DNA of 64,000 bases from JAWKIW01 sp046331175 (GCA_046331175.1 JAXLRI010000003.1:186001-250000); one strand, 5' to 3'; counted from the stretch's first letter, positions 28,881 through 37,242 are shown. The notes: generated from the sequence alone by a model not told the origin. Numbers and translations are program-made.

Positions 28881-29228
28881 GTGACCGCGCCGCACGACGT
28901 CCCCACCGCCGCCGAGCTGGTCGAGGCCGTGCGCGAGTACCTCGAGCGCGACGTGCTGCCCGACGCCGAGGGCCGGGTGCGCTTCCACGGCCAGGTGGCC
29001 GTGCGGGTGCTGGCCATGGTCGAGCGCGAGCTCACCCTGGGGCCGACCCAGGCCGAGGCGCACGCCGAGCGGTTGGCGTCGTTGGGGTTGACGTCGGAGG
29101 CCGATCTGGCGGCCGCGATCCGCGCCGGCGACCTCGACGACCGCTACGACGAGGTCAAGGCCGCCGTGCTGGCCACGGTCGAGGACAAGCTCCGCGTCGC
29201 CAACCCTGGTCACCTCGAGGCGCCGTAG
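28881..29228 (+). CDS. DUF6285 family protein
   Basis: A 115-residue soluble helical protein: VPTAAELVEAVREYLERDVLP, the FHGQVAVRVLAMVERELTLG stretch, and a C-terminal helix DDRYDEVKAAVLATVEDKLRVANP. This matches the small family found directly after APH-type phosphotransferases in acyl-CoA degradation clusters; its function is unknown. GTG start at 28881, 52 bases after the phosphotransferase stop. A 19-codon frame beginning at 28825 fills that gap but is unlikely to be a gene. Confidence 0.75.
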   Translation: MTAPHDVPTAAELVEAVREYLERDVLPDAEGRVRFHGQVAVRVLAMVERELTLGPTQAEAHAERLASLGLTSEADLAAAIRAGDLDDRYDEVKAAVLATVEDKLRVANPGHLEAP

Positions 29229-29235
29229 GCGTCGA

Positions 29236-29514
29236 TCAGGCCGAGGGGACGGGCGGCTGGCGGAACGGCTCCGGTCGCCCGGATCCTCCCGGCCCCCGGG
29301 GAACGGCGCGCCGCTCCGCCAGGGCGGGGAAGCGTTCGCGCAGCTCGGCCCGGCGCTTGTGCACGGTCACCGTCCTCGTGACGTTGAGGGCGGCGAACGT
29401 GATCACCAGCAGGCCGATCAGCAGGTGGCCGCTCAGCAGCGCCGTCACGCCGATGGCGACGAGCAGGACGGCGATGATCGAACGCAGGACGGTGACGAGC
29501 GTGCGGCTGTGCAT
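29236..29514 (-). CDS. Small two-helix membrane protein, hypothetical
   Basis: A 92-residue protein with two membrane helices (about 8-28, VLRSIIAVLLVAIGVTALL, and about 31-46) joined by a short turn, then a basic cytoplasmic tail (HKRRAELRERFPALAERR) and a Pro-rich end. I do not recognise a family. ATG at 29514. It converges on the DUF6285 gene with 7 bases between the stops. Confidence 0.55.
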   Translation of the reverse strand: MHSRTLVTVLRSIIAVLLVAIGVTALLSGHLLIGLLVITFAALNVTRTVTVHKRRAELRERFPALAERRAVPRGPGGSGRPEPFRQPPVPSA

Positions 29515-29596
29515 CGCGGGCTCCGGTGGTGGGGGGGGATCCGACCACGGCAGGCTCGCAGCCAGGTGTGAGCAACCGATGAGGACGGCGCGCCGA

Positions 29597-30364
29597 TCAG
29601 GCGCCCATGGCGTGGTAGCCGCCGTCGACGTGGAGGATCTCGCCGGTGGTGGCCGGGAACCAGTCCGACAGCATGGCGACGCACGCCTTGGCCACCGCCG
29701 ACGAGTCCTTCACGTTCCACCCGAGCGGCGACCGCCCGTCCCAGGCGTCCTCGAACTGGTGGAAGCCGGGGATCGAGCGGGCGGCGACGGTCTTGATGGG
29801 GCCGGCCGACACCAGGTTCACCCGGATGCCCTGCGGTCCGAGGTAGCGGGCGAGGTAGCGGGAGGTCGACTCCAGCGCCGACTTGGCCACGCCCATCCAG
29901 TCGTAGGCCGGCCACGACGTCGAGGCGTCGAAGTCGAGGCCGACGATGCTGCCGCCGTCGGCCATGAGCGGCGCCACGATGTCGGCCAGCGCCTTGAGCG
30001 AGTAGGCGGAGATGTTCACGGCGACGCCGACGTCGTCCCACGTGGCGTCGAGGAAGGTGCCGCCGAGGCAGACCGGCGGGGCGAAGCCGATGGCGTGCAG
30101 GGCGCCGTCGACGCGGTCCCACCGCTCGGCCACGGCGGCGGCCGCCGCCTCCACCTGGGCCTGGTCGGACACGTCGAGCTCGAGCACCTCCACCTCGGTG
30201 GGCAGCTTGCGGGCGGTGCGCTCGGTGTGGCGCATCGTCTTCTCCGCGCTGGTGAGCAGCAGCTCGGCGCCCTCCTCCTGGGCGAGCTTGGCCACGCCGA
30301 AGGCGAGGGAGGCGTCGGTGAGGACGCCGGTGACGAGGACGCGCTTGCCGTCGAGCAGACCCAT
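29597..30364 (-). CDS. fabI: Enoyl-[acyl-carrier-protein] reductase, InhA/FabI type
   Basis: A 255-residue NADH-dependent reductase for the last step of the fatty-acid elongation cycle. It follows mycobacterial InhA closely: GKRVLVTGVLTDASLAFGVA at the dinucleotide site, LHAIGFAPP, GLDFDAS with Phe 145 in place of InhA Phe149, and PAYDWMGVAKSALEST holding the Tyr154-x6-Lys161 active pair. RVNLVSAGPIKT and ILHVDGGYHAMGA complete the fold. This is the target class of isoniazid and triclosan. The ATG at 30364 follows GGAGGAACC. A TAACGT box is 28 bases upstream. It lies 83 bases downstream of the Ser/Thr kinase gene on the same strand. Confidence 0.94.
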   Translation of the reverse strand: MGLLDGKRVLVTGVLTDASLAFGVAKLAQEEGAELLLTSAEKTMRHTERTARKLPTEVEVLELDVSDQAQVEAAAAAVAERWDRVDGALHAIGFAPPVCLGGTFLDATWDDVGVAVNISAYSLKALADIVAPLMADGGSIVGLDFDASTSWPAYDWMGVAKSALESTSRYLARYLGPQGIRVNLVSAGPIKTVAARSIPGFHQFEDAWDGRSPLGWNVKDSSAVAKACVAMLSDWFPATTGEILHVDGGYHAMGA

Positions 30365-30392
30365 GGTTCCTCCGACCGTCGAGGGTGGCGGC

Positions 30393-30398
30393 ACGTTA
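30393..30398 (-). promoter_or_regulatory. Putative -10 element TAACGT for fabI
   Basis: TAACGT on the minus strand, with about 22 bases of leader containing GGAGGA before the ATG. This suggests that fabI has its own promoter even though the kinase gene lies just upstream. Confidence 0.4.
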
Positions 30399-30447
30399 CC
30401 GGGCCGGTCGCCGGCGCCCGGCAGCGGTGGCCGTCGGGTCGCGGCGC

Positions 30448-32238
30448 TCAGGCGGTGCCGGGCGGGCTGGCCGGTCCGCCGACGAGGTCGGAGGGGTCGC
30501 CCCCGTTGACGCAGCGGGGGTCCGAGCGGGTGAACGAGGTGTCGGTGACGGCGACGATCTGGAAGCACACCGGTCGTCCGCCGGTGATGGCCACGGAGGC
30601 GGGCGACGTCGTGGCCGCCACCTCGCGCTTGGCCCCGGCCGACCACGCGTACACGACGTGGCGCGTCCCGGCCGGCGCGGCGTCGGACCAGGTGATGCGG
30701 GCGGTCTCGCCGGAGGCATCGAGGTCGACGGCGGAGATCACCGGCGCCGGCGCCGTCCCGCCGGTGGCGTCGGGGCCCCTCGGGCCGGTCGGCGCGGCGT
30801 CGCGCGATCGTCCGATGGCGAGGATGCCGGCCACGGTGACGAGCACGACCGCGACCGCGGCCAGCGCCGCGACCAGCGCGCGTCCGCCCCGTCCCGGCCG
30901 ATGGGCGCCGCTCGAGGTCGGGGGCGTCGCTCCGGTCGCCGGGGCGACGTCCATCGGCGCCGGGGTGGGCGGGGCGTCGACGGTCGGATGGGCGATGGCG
31001 GCGTCCGGCGCCCGGACGTCGCCAGCGGCGGACCCGTTCGGGGCTGGCGACGCGGGGGTCGGTGGCGCGGTCGGTGCCGGTGGCGACGGCGCCGCCGCTG
31101 GCGGCATGACGGTCGACGGGGGCGTGGTGGCCGACGGGGGTGTGGTGGCCGACGGGGCCGGTGGCGGGGTGGCCCCGGGGACGGCAGCGGTGGGCGGGGC
31201 GACCGGAGGCGACGCGGGCGGCGACGACGACGGTCCCGACAGGATCTCGCTGAGGCTGACGTGGCCGGTGGTGGGCTGCACCGTGCGCTCGGGGGCCGGT
31301 CGGACGGGGGTGGCCGGTGCCTGCTCGGTCAGGGCCACCAGCTCGGTGGCGCCCGCCACCTCGATGCCCGTGCGGCGCAGCCACCCGGCGCCGTAGGCGG
31401 CGGTGGTGGCCTGGGCCAGCGCGGCGGCGAAGGCCCGGGCCGAGCCGAAGCGGTCGTCGGGTTCGCGGCGGAGCGCGCCCATCACGGTGTCGGCCAGGCC
31501 CGGCGGCAGGTCGGGGCGCACCTCGAGCAGGGCGGTCGGCTCCCGCAGCAGTCGCTGGGTCAGCTGGCCGAGCGGCTCGGTGGTGGTGGCGAACGGCAGG
31601 TCGCCGCTCATCAGCTCGTAGAGCATCGCGCCGACGCCGTACACGTCGGTGAAGGGCCCGACCGGCTCACCCCCGGCCTGCTCGGGCGCCATGTAGGCGG
31701 GCGTGCCGATGATCTGGCCCGCCACCGTGAGGTCGGCACCGGTGGCGCCGAGGACCTTGGCGATGCCGAAGTCGGCCAGCTTGAGCGTGCCCGAGGCGGC
31801 GAACATCAGGTTCTCGGGCTTGACGTCGCGGTGGAGGATGCCGCGGTCGTGGGCGTGCTGGAGGGCGACGAGCGCGGCGAGCATCAGGGCGCACGACTGG
31901 TCGATTCGCAGCCCCTCGTCGCGGAAGCGGTCCCACAGCGTGCCGCCGGTCATCCGCTCCATCACCAGCAGGCAGAGGCCGTCGTGCTCGACGAAGTCGT
32001 AGACCGGGACGATGTGGGGGTGGTCGAGGCCGGCGATCAGGCGGGCCTCGTTGCGGAAGCGCTCCTGCAGGGCCGGGTCGCGACCGAGCGACGGCGGCAG
32101 CTGCTTGATGGCGACGTCGCGCCCCAGCTCGCGGTGGCGGCCGGCGAGCACCACGCCCCACCCACCCCGGCCGAGCACCTCGCCGACCTCGTAGCCGGGC
32201 AGCGCCGCCTCGACGGCGGCCCGCTCGTCGGTCGACAT
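30448..32238 (-). CDS. Ser/Thr protein kinase, PknB-like, with extracytoplasmic fibronectin-like domain
   Basis: A 596-residue membrane kinase. The kinase domain (about 15-275) has GRGGWGVVLAG (glycine loop), VAIKQL (Lys), HRDVKPENLMF (catalytic loop), LADFGIA and GTPAYMAPEQAGG (activation segment). A juxtamembrane region of about 200 residues, very rich in Pro, Ala and Thr, follows. A helix (ALVAALAAVAVVLVTVAGILA) then leads to a roughly 100-residue extracytoplasmic domain with fibronectin-III-like strands and two Cys (PVCFQIVAV, SDPRCVNGG) that may form a disulfide. No PASTA repeats are present. The ATG at 32238 has TACGCT 8 bases upstream. It lies between the dynamin-like GTPase and fabI on one strand. 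Confidence 0.92.
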   Translation of the reverse strand: MSTDERAAVEAALPGYEVGEVLGRGGWGVVLAGRHRELGRDVAIKQLPPSLGRDPALQERFRNEARLIAGLDHPHIVPVYDFVEHDGLCLLVMERMTGGTLWDRFRDEGLRIDQSCALMLAALVALQHAHDRGILHRDVKPENLMFAASGTLKLADFGIAKVLGATGADLTVAGQIIGTPAYMAPEQAGGEPVGPFTDVYGVGAMLYELMSGDLPFATTTEPLGQLTQRLLREPTALLEVRPDLPPGLADTVMGALRREPDDRFGSARAFAAALAQATTAAYGAGWLRRTGIEVAGATELVALTEQAPATPVRPAPERTVQPTTGHVSLSEILSGPSSSPPASPPVAPPTAAVPGATPPPAPSATTPPSATTPPSTVMPPAAAPSPPAPTAPPTPASPAPNGSAAGDVRAPDAAIAHPTVDAPPTPAPMDVAPATGATPPTSSGAHRPGRGGRALVAALAAVAVVLVTVAGILAIGRSRDAAPTGPRGPDATGGTAPAPVISAVDLDASGETARITWSDAAPAGTRHVVYAWSAGAKREVAATTSPASVAITGGRPVCFQIVAVTDTSFTRSDPRCVNGGDPSDLVGGPASPPGTA

Positions 32239-32246
32239 GGCGGCGA

Positions 32247-32252
32247 AGCGTA
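32247..32252 (-). promoter_or_regulatory. Putative leaderless -10 element TACGCT
   Basis: TACGCT on the minus strand lies 8 bases before the ATG of the Ser/Thr kinase gene. No ribosome-binding site is seen. Confidence 0.45.
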
Positions 32253-32412
32253 GTGGCGGTCCGGCCGGCCCGGTGGGTCGACGGCGCCGCTCGGCGTGGC
32301 CCCATCGGCGGGGGTGAGGTGAGGCCGGGCGAGGTCGGGTGCACCGCGTGCGCTCAGGTGAGGTGGGCGGTGTCGGGTGAGCTCGGGTGAGCCCGGGCCC
32401 CGTCGGGCGAGG

Positions 32413-34056
32413 TCAGCGGGCGTCGTCGCCGCCGGCGCGCCACTCGAGCACGTCGAGGGCGGCCAGGCCGGTGGCCAGCGCATCGCGGCGGGCGTCGCGA
32501 GCAGCGGCGTCGGCATCTCGCAGCACCGTCAGCGCCGTCAGCACCTCGACGAGCGAGCGGTGCAGCTCGACGGCTCGATCCCGGCACCGTGTGGCCAGGT
32601 CGTGCTCGAGGCCCACCAGCAGCTCGTCGGTGTCGCGGCTGAAGGCCTCGGCCACGGCGTCCGCCGCGCTCCGCGGCTCGGGGCCGGGCAGGGGGAGGGC
32701 GGACGCCGGGCGCTCGGGGGTGACCGACGGGCGCTCCAGGCGCGGGAGCAGCAGGCCGTGCGCCTCGGTGCCGAGCTCCAGCGAGCCGATGACCGTGGCC
32801 CACTCGTCCCGGAACCGACCGGCCACCTGCCGGGCGAAGGCGCGCACGGCCAGGGTGCGCACCCGCTGCAGGCGGACGAGCGCCTCCGCGGTGGCCGTGT
32901 CGGCACCGCGGTCCGGGGCGCCGGCAGCCGGGCTCGTCGTGAGCGCTCCCGACCGCAGCTCGTCGGTGAGGCGGCGGCGATCTTCGGCGATGTCAGCGGC
33001 GAGGCGACGGATGCCGCCCGCCAGCTCGCGGTGCCACCCGGCGTCCTCGCCGCAGAGGTGCTGGGCGCCGCGCGCCGCCCCGCGGAGGCGGGCGATGGTG
33101 GCGTCGAGCCCATCGCCGCCGTCGATGAGCGACTCCTCGGCCCACAGCCGCAGGCGCAGCCGGTCGGCGGCCCAGAAGGCCTCGGTCAGGGCTCGGCTGA
33201 TGCGCTGCTGCTCGCCGTCGAGGACCACGGCCTCCTCGAGGTGCCTGGCCAGCGCTCGCATCCCCGGGTCGGGCCCGGGCGGCAGGCCGCCGGTGGTGGT
33301 CCAGTACGGCGACGCGTCGACCGCGAACACCGGCGCGCCGACCCCCCGCTGCTCGAGCGCGACGAGCGCGGCGTCCACGGCCGGGGTCCGGTGGTCGAGC
33401 CGGTCGGCCGCGGTGAGGGCCACGATCACGTGCCGGCTCATGGCCTGGGCGATCCTCGCCAGGTCCAGGTCGGCGGCCGTCAGCCCCTCGGCGGCCGGGA
33501 CGGTGATCACCACGGCCGCCGCTCCCGCCATCGCCCGGGTCAGCCGCAGGGCCGGGGCCGAGGCGAGCGGGCCGACGGGCGGCGTGTCGACGAGGGTCAG
33601 CCCGCGGGCGAGCGGCGCGGCGGGCACCCCGAGGTGCACGGCGCGCAGCAGCCAGCGGTTGCCGGGGTTGTGGGCGCCGTCGACCAGGCCGATGGCGTCG
33701 CCGTAGGGGACGGGGCGCGGCCCCTCGGCGGGTTGGCCGGGAACGACCTCCGGGACGAGCAGCGCGCCGTACTCGTCGGCGTGGGCGACCTCGGTCATGG
33801 CGACGGTGCCGCTGCCGGGAACCAACGGATCGCGCACCGGCACCACGGGCCCGCCCACGAGCGCGTCGACCAGCGACGATCGCCCGGTGCCGCCTCGTCC
33901 GGCCACCACGACGCGCACCGGGCGGACGACCAGCGAGTCGCGCAGCGCCTCCAGCTGCGCGGCGAGGTCGTCGCGCCCCTGGGCGTCGGCGAGGCGGTGG
34001 ACCAGGCCGACCACCTCGGCGGCCCCGGCGAGCGCGGGGGAGCGGTCCTCGGGCAT
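32413..34056 (-). CDS. Dynamin-like / IniA-type GTPase family protein
   Basis: A 547-residue P-loop protein. VVVAGRGGTGRSSLVDALVG is a Walker A with Arg in place of the usual Lys (GTGRSS), LTLVDTPPVGPL is the G3 region and VIVALTAADRLD sits where NKxD would be, so the nucleotide site is degenerate. The rest is long helices (about 260-540) suited to a dynamin-like stalk, as in bacterial IniA/IniC and BDLPs, which remodel or protect membranes under stress. No clear membrane helix is seen. ATG at 34056, divergent from npdG by 86 bases. It is upstream of the kinase gene on the same strand. GTP hydrolysis is doubtful given the motif changes. Confidence 0.72.
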   Translation of the reverse strand: MPEDRSPALAGAAEVVGLVHRLADAQGRDDLAAQLEALRDSLVVRPVRVVVAGRGGTGRSSLVDALVGGPVVPVRDPLVPGSGTVAMTEVAHADEYGALLVPEVVPGQPAEGPRPVPYGDAIGLVDGAHNPGNRWLLRAVHLGVPAAPLARGLTLVDTPPVGPLASAPALRLTRAMAGAAAVVITVPAAEGLTAADLDLARIAQAMSRHVIVALTAADRLDHRTPAVDAALVALEQRGVGAPVFAVDASPYWTTTGGLPPGPDPGMRALARHLEEAVVLDGEQQRISRALTEAFWAADRLRLRLWAEESLIDGGDGLDATIARLRGAARGAQHLCGEDAGWHRELAGGIRRLAADIAEDRRRLTDELRSGALTTSPAAGAPDRGADTATAEALVRLQRVRTLAVRAFARQVAGRFRDEWATVIGSLELGTEAHGLLLPRLERPSVTPERPASALPLPGPEPRSAADAVAEAFSRDTDELLVGLEHDLATRCRDRAVELHRSLVEVLTALTVLRDADAAARDARRDALATGLAALDVLEWRAGGDDAR

Positions 34057-34130
34057 CGTCAGTCCATCGGCGCGCGGGCCGGGCCCATCAACCGCGATGA
34101 GCCGGACGGCCCATGCACGATCCGTCCGGG

Positions 34131-34136
34131 TAGGGT
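34131..34136 (+). promoter_or_regulatory. Putative leaderless -10 element TAGGGT
   Basis: TAGGGT lies 6 bases before the ATG of npdG. The gap is too short for a usual leader. Confidence 0.5.
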
Positions 34137-34142
34137 CCAGCG

Positions 34143-34802
34143 ATGCAGATCGGCATCCTCGGCGCCACCGGACCGGCCGGCAGCGGCCTGGCCGCCCGCC
34201 TCGCGTCCGTGGGCTTCGACGTGGTGGTGGGGTCTCGATCGAAGTACCGGGCCCTCGAGGTGCGCGACACGCTCGTCGAGCGCTGGCCCGACCACGACCT
34301 CACCATCACCGCCGCCGACAACCAGGGCGCGGCCGCCGCCGACGTCGTCGTCATCGCCACGCCGTGGGACGCCGCCGGCTCGACCGCGGCCGGGGTGGCC
34401 GACCGCCTGCGCGGCAAGGTGGTGATCTCGATGGCCAACGCCCTGGCCAAGGTCGGCCACGAGTTCCAGCCGCTGGTGCCGCCCCGCGGGTCGGTGGCGG
34501 CGTCGGTGCAGGCGGCGGTGCCCCACTCCCTGGTGGCTGCAGCCCTCCACCACGTCCCGGCCAAGGAGCTCGGCCACCTGGGCGAGCCGGTCGAGTCCGA
34601 CGTGCTCGTGTGCTCCGACCACCCCGAGGCCACCTCGACCGTCATCGAGATCGTCTCGCGGATCCCCGACCTCCGGCCCCTCGACGCCGGCGAGCTGTCC
34701 AACGCCGCCCCCATCGAGGCGTTCGCCGCCGTCCTCCTGCAGCTGAACGTCCGCTACAAGACCCGCGTGGCGGTTCGCTTCACCGGCCTGCACGACCTCT
34801 GA
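34143..34802 (+). CDS. npdG: NADPH-dependent F420 reductase
   Basis: A 219-residue Rossmann protein that equilibrates NADPH and coenzyme F420. MQIGILGATGPAGSGLAARLASVGFDVVVGSRS carries the GxGxxG-like turn and the Ser-Arg-Ser that reads the NADPH phosphate. VVVIATPWD, VVISMANAL and the VAAALHHVPAKEL region match the FNO/NpdG family, which uses this His-rich stretch at the F420 pocket. The length is normal. It shows that the organism uses F420. The ATG at 34143 has a leaderless-type TAGGGT box. It stands alone on its strand, 140 bases before mshC. Confidence 0.9.
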   Translation: MQIGILGATGPAGSGLAARLASVGFDVVVGSRSKYRALEVRDTLVERWPDHDLTITAADNQGAAAADVVVIATPWDAAGSTAAGVADRLRGKVVISMANALAKVGHEFQPLVPPRGSVAASVQAAVPHSLVAAALHHVPAKELGHLGEPVESDVLVCSDHPEATSTVIEIVSRIPDLRPLDAGELSNAAPIEAFAAVLLQLNVRYKTRVAVRFTGLHDL

Positions 34803-34906
34803 CCCACAGCCCGGATCGGAGGTGCTGGTCGTGTCGGTCGGGTCGACCGGCTGGCCGTCGACGAGCCGGGATCGACGGGTTGGGTCCCGCCGACGATCCG
34901 GTTCGG

Positions 34907-34912
34907 TAGCCT
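34907..34912 (+). promoter_or_regulatory. Putative -10 element TAGCCT upstream of mshC
   Basis: TAGCCT lies 7 bases before a GTG at 34920. That GTG opens an 8-codon frame whose stop overlaps the mshC ATG. The spacing is the same as at leaderless starts elsewhere in the window. Confidence 0.4.
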
Positions 34913-34919
34913 CACCGCC

Positions 34920-34946
34920 GTGAGCCGATCGGACGTGTGGCGATGA
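34920..34946 (+). CDS. Possible 8-codon leader ORF of mshC
   Basis: GTG at 34920 opens MSRSDVWR and stops at TGA 34944-34946, overlapping the mshC start as ATGA. It stands 7 bases after a TAGCCT box, exactly where a leaderless start is expected. It may be a translated leader that couples ribosomes to mshC. It has no Cys codons, so a simple cysteine attenuator is unlikely. It could also be chance. Confidence 0.3.
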   Translation: MSRSDVWR

Positions 34947-36142
34947 CCGGGGCGGACGACGACATCAGGGACCCTCGGCCGGCCGAGGTCCCGAACCAGG
35001 CCGATGCGCCGATGCAGCTCTACGACACCGCCCGGCGCGAGGTGGTGCCGTTCGAGCCGGGTCCGCTCGTGACCATGTACACGTGCGGCATCACGCCGTA
35101 CGACGCCACCCACCTCGGGCACGCGGCGACCTACCTCACCTACGACGTCCTGCAGCGACGCCTGCGCGATCGAGGCCATCGCACCCGCTGCGTGCGCAAC
35201 GTCACCGACGTCGACGACGACCTGCTGCGCAAGGCGCGCGAGCTCGGGGTGCACTACCTCGACCTGGCGGCCGCCGAGACCGCCCGCTTCGACGGCGACA
35301 TGATCAGCCTCGACGTCGTCGAGTGCTGGAGCGAGCCCCGCGCCACCTCCGCCATCGCCGACATCCGCGGCTTCATCGGCATGGTCCTCGACCGCGGCCA
35401 CGCCTACCAGGCCGGCGGCGCGGTGTACTTCGACGTGGCGTCGTTCCCCGACTTCGGGGCGGTCAGCCACTACGACCGCGACGAGATGCTGCGCCTGGCC
35501 GCCGAGCGGGGTGGCAACCCCGACGATCCCAACAAGCGCGACCCGCTCGACTTCGTGCTCTGGCAGCCGTCGGCAACCGACGAGCCGGCCTGGGAGTCGC
35601 TGTGGGGGCCGGGCCGGCCCGGCTGGCACATCGAGTGCTCGGCGCTCGCCCTCCGCGAGCTCGACACCACCATCGACCTCCACGGCGGTGGCGCCGACCT
35701 GATCTTCCCGCACCACGAGTGCGAGCGGGCCCAGTCCGAGGCCGCCACCGGGGCGCCCTTCGTGCGCCACTGGATGCACCAGGCGATGGTCCGCATGGAC
35801 GGGGAGAAGATGTCGAAGTCGCTCGGCAACCTCGTGTTCGTCTCCGAGCTGCTCAAGACCTACGACGCCCGGGCCATCCGCCTCGGCGTGCTCGCCCACC
35901 ACTACCGCGACTCGTGGGAGTGGGACGACGAGGTCATGCCCGTCGCCGCCGACCGCCTCGACCGCTGGCGGGCGGCCACCGAGGCCGATGCCGACGGCGA
36001 CGAGGCCGAGGTGCTCGCCGCCGTGCGGTCCCGCCTCGACGACGACCTCGACACGCCAGGGGCGGTCGCGGCGATCGACGCCGCCGCCTCGTCGGGGTCG
36101 GGCGTGCGCGGGGCCGCCCGGCTCCTCGGCGTCGGCCTGTAG
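34943..36142 (+). CDS. mshC: L-cysteine:1D-myo-inositol 2-amino-2-deoxy-alpha-D-glucopyranoside ligase (MshC)
   Basis: A 399-residue paralogue of cysteinyl-tRNA synthetase that ligates cysteine to GlcN-inositol, the third step of mycothiol synthesis. MYTCGITPYDATHLGHA (Cys48, HxGH at 57-60) is the MshC form of the HIGH region rather than the CysRS form. CVRNVTDVDDDLL, GWHIECSALA, FPHHECERAQ and GEKMSKSLGN complete the catalytic core and zinc site. The anticodon-binding domain of CysRS is missing and the protein is short, as expected for MshC. ATG 34943 is chosen; GTG 34937 is possible. Function is strongly supported and fits the mycothiol-dependent isomerase-like gene at 5.3 kb. Confidence 0.92.
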   Translation: MTGADDDIRDPRPAEVPNQADAPMQLYDTARREVVPFEPGPLVTMYTCGITPYDATHLGHAATYLTYDVLQRRLRDRGHRTRCVRNVTDVDDDLLRKARELGVHYLDLAAAETARFDGDMISLDVVECWSEPRATSAIADIRGFIGMVLDRGHAYQAGGAVYFDVASFPDFGAVSHYDRDEMLRLAAERGGNPDDPNKRDPLDFVLWQPSATDEPAWESLWGPGRPGWHIECSALALRELDTTIDLHGGGADLIFPHHECERAQSEAATGAPFVRHWMHQAMVRMDGEKMSKSLGNLVFVSELLKTYDARAIRLGVLAHHYRDSWEWDDEVMPVAADRLDRWRAATEADADGDEAEVLAAVRSRLDDDLDTPGAVAAIDAAASSGSGVRGAARLLGVGL

Positions 36143-36167
36143 GGGACCACCGGCGTCCCACGCCGCC

Positions 36168-36191
36168 CGGCCGCCGCGGGTGAGGCGGCCG
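36168..36191 (+). terminator. Weak hairpin after mshC
   Basis: An 8-bp stem (36168-36175 with 36184-36191) around an 8-base loop lies 26 bases after the mshC stop. There is no U-tract. Confidence 0.35.
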
Positions 36192-36286
36192 CGGCCGAGG
36201 TCGGCGCGACGCCACATCGTCGCCGGGAACCGCTGCACGCCGGCCGCCGGTGCGGCAGACTGGGCGCTCGACGACACGGGGGTGCC

Positions 36287-37138
36287 ATGGGCGAGGAGAA
36301 GCGCGAGGCGGGCCAGCTCTACGACGTGGCCCGGGCCGTGCTGTCCCCGATCTTCTCGTTCTGCTGGAACATCGAGGTCGAGGGCCTCGAGCACGTCCCG
36401 ACCACTGGCGGCGCCATCATCGCCCCCAACCACGTGTCGGTCCTCGACTCGTTCTTCGTGCCGTTCTCGCTGCCCCGCCGCATCACGTACGTGGGCAAGG
36501 CCGAGTACATGGACAGCTGGAAGACCAAGTACGTCTTCCCGGCCATGGGCATGATCCCGATCGACCGCTCGGGCGGGTCGGCCAGCCAGGGGGCGCTCGA
36601 CGCCGCCACCCGGGTGCTCGAGCGAGGCGAGCTGTTCGGCATCTACCCCGAGGGCACCCGCAGCCGCGACGGGCGCCTCCACAAGGGCCACACCGGTGTG
36701 GCCCGGCTGGCGCTGCGCACGGGCTGCCCGATCGTCCCCACGGGCGTGCAGGGATCGCTCGAGGTGCAGCCCCCCGACGCCAAGGTGCCCAACGTCTTCC
36801 GCAAGGTGCGGGTGCGCTTCGGGCGACCGATCGACGTCACCCGCTACCTCGACCGGCCCGACGACCGCCTGGTGCTGCGCCAGATCACCGACGAGGTGAT
36901 GTACGAGATCCGCAACCTGTCGGGCCAGGAGTACGTCGACGCCTACGCCACCAAGACGAGCGAGACGATGCCCGCCGAGACGGCCAAGCCGGCCGTCGGC
37001 GTGGCCGAGCCCGTCGACGCCGGGGCCAACGGCAACGGCAACGGGAGCGGGTCCGGCGAGGCCGCCGACGGGGCGGAGGGCGACGCCGCGTCGCGCTCGT
37101 CGGCCTCGGTGCTGCGGGCCGCTCCCATGCCGAGCTGA
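36287..37138 (+). CDS. plsC: 1-acyl-sn-glycerol-3-phosphate acyltransferase family protein
   Basis: A 283-residue PlsC-like acyltransferase of phospholipid synthesis. IIAPNHVSVLDSFFV contains the NHxxxxD catalytic motif, GMIPIDRSGG is motif II, and FGIYPEGTRSRDGRLHKG is the EGTRS phosphate-binding motif. CPIVPTGVQGS is the fourth block. The C-terminal 50 residues are Ala/Gly/Asn-rich and add nothing recognisable. Which acyl donor or lysolipid is used cannot be told. ATG at 36287 after GGGGGTG. It stands 111 bases before thrS. Confidence 0.88.
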   Translation: MGEEKREAGQLYDVARAVLSPIFSFCWNIEVEGLEHVPTTGGAIIAPNHVSVLDSFFVPFSLPRRITYVGKAEYMDSWKTKYVFPAMGMIPIDRSGGSASQGALDAATRVLERGELFGIYPEGTRSRDGRLHKGHTGVARLALRTGCPIVPTGVQGSLEVQPPDAKVPNVFRKVRVRFGRPIDVTRYLDRPDDRLVLRQITDEVMYEIRNLSGQEYVDAYATKTSETMPAETAKPAVGVAEPVDAGANGNGNGSGSGEAADGAEGDAASRSSASVLRAAPMPS

Positions 37139-37236
37139 TCCGTCGGGGGGCCTGCCGGGCCGACGAGCCGGTCACGACCCCGAACCAACGTCGTCGCGGT
37201 GGCACAACCGGTTCCGGGCCGCCGGCAGGCCGCCGG

Positions 37237-37242
37237 TAGGCT
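37237..37242 (+). promoter_or_regulatory. Putative leaderless -10 element TAGGCT for thrS
   Basis: TAGGCT is 7 bases before the thrS ATG. There is no room for a T-box leader, so thrS is probably transcribed without a leader. Confidence 0.55.

Noticed and set aside
28825..28884. ATG overlapping the phosphotransferase stop, opening 19 codons (MTARDPIRTTPACLEGRLR).
   Set aside because: It is too short and has no similarity. The DUF6285 gene starts in another frame at 28881. A frameshift joining the two was considered but is not needed.
32320..32400. GGGTGAG/GGTGAGGT-like short direct repeats upstream of the Ser/Thr kinase gene.
   Set aside because: The copies are irregular in spacing and sequence. 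They do not form an array or a palindrome I can defend as an operator set.
32377..34142. Plus-strand frame antisense to the dynamin-like GTPase, running into npdG.
   Set aside because: The composition is Arg/Gly/Pro shadow-like and the GTPase on the other strand has P-loop motifs. npdG has its own start and frame.
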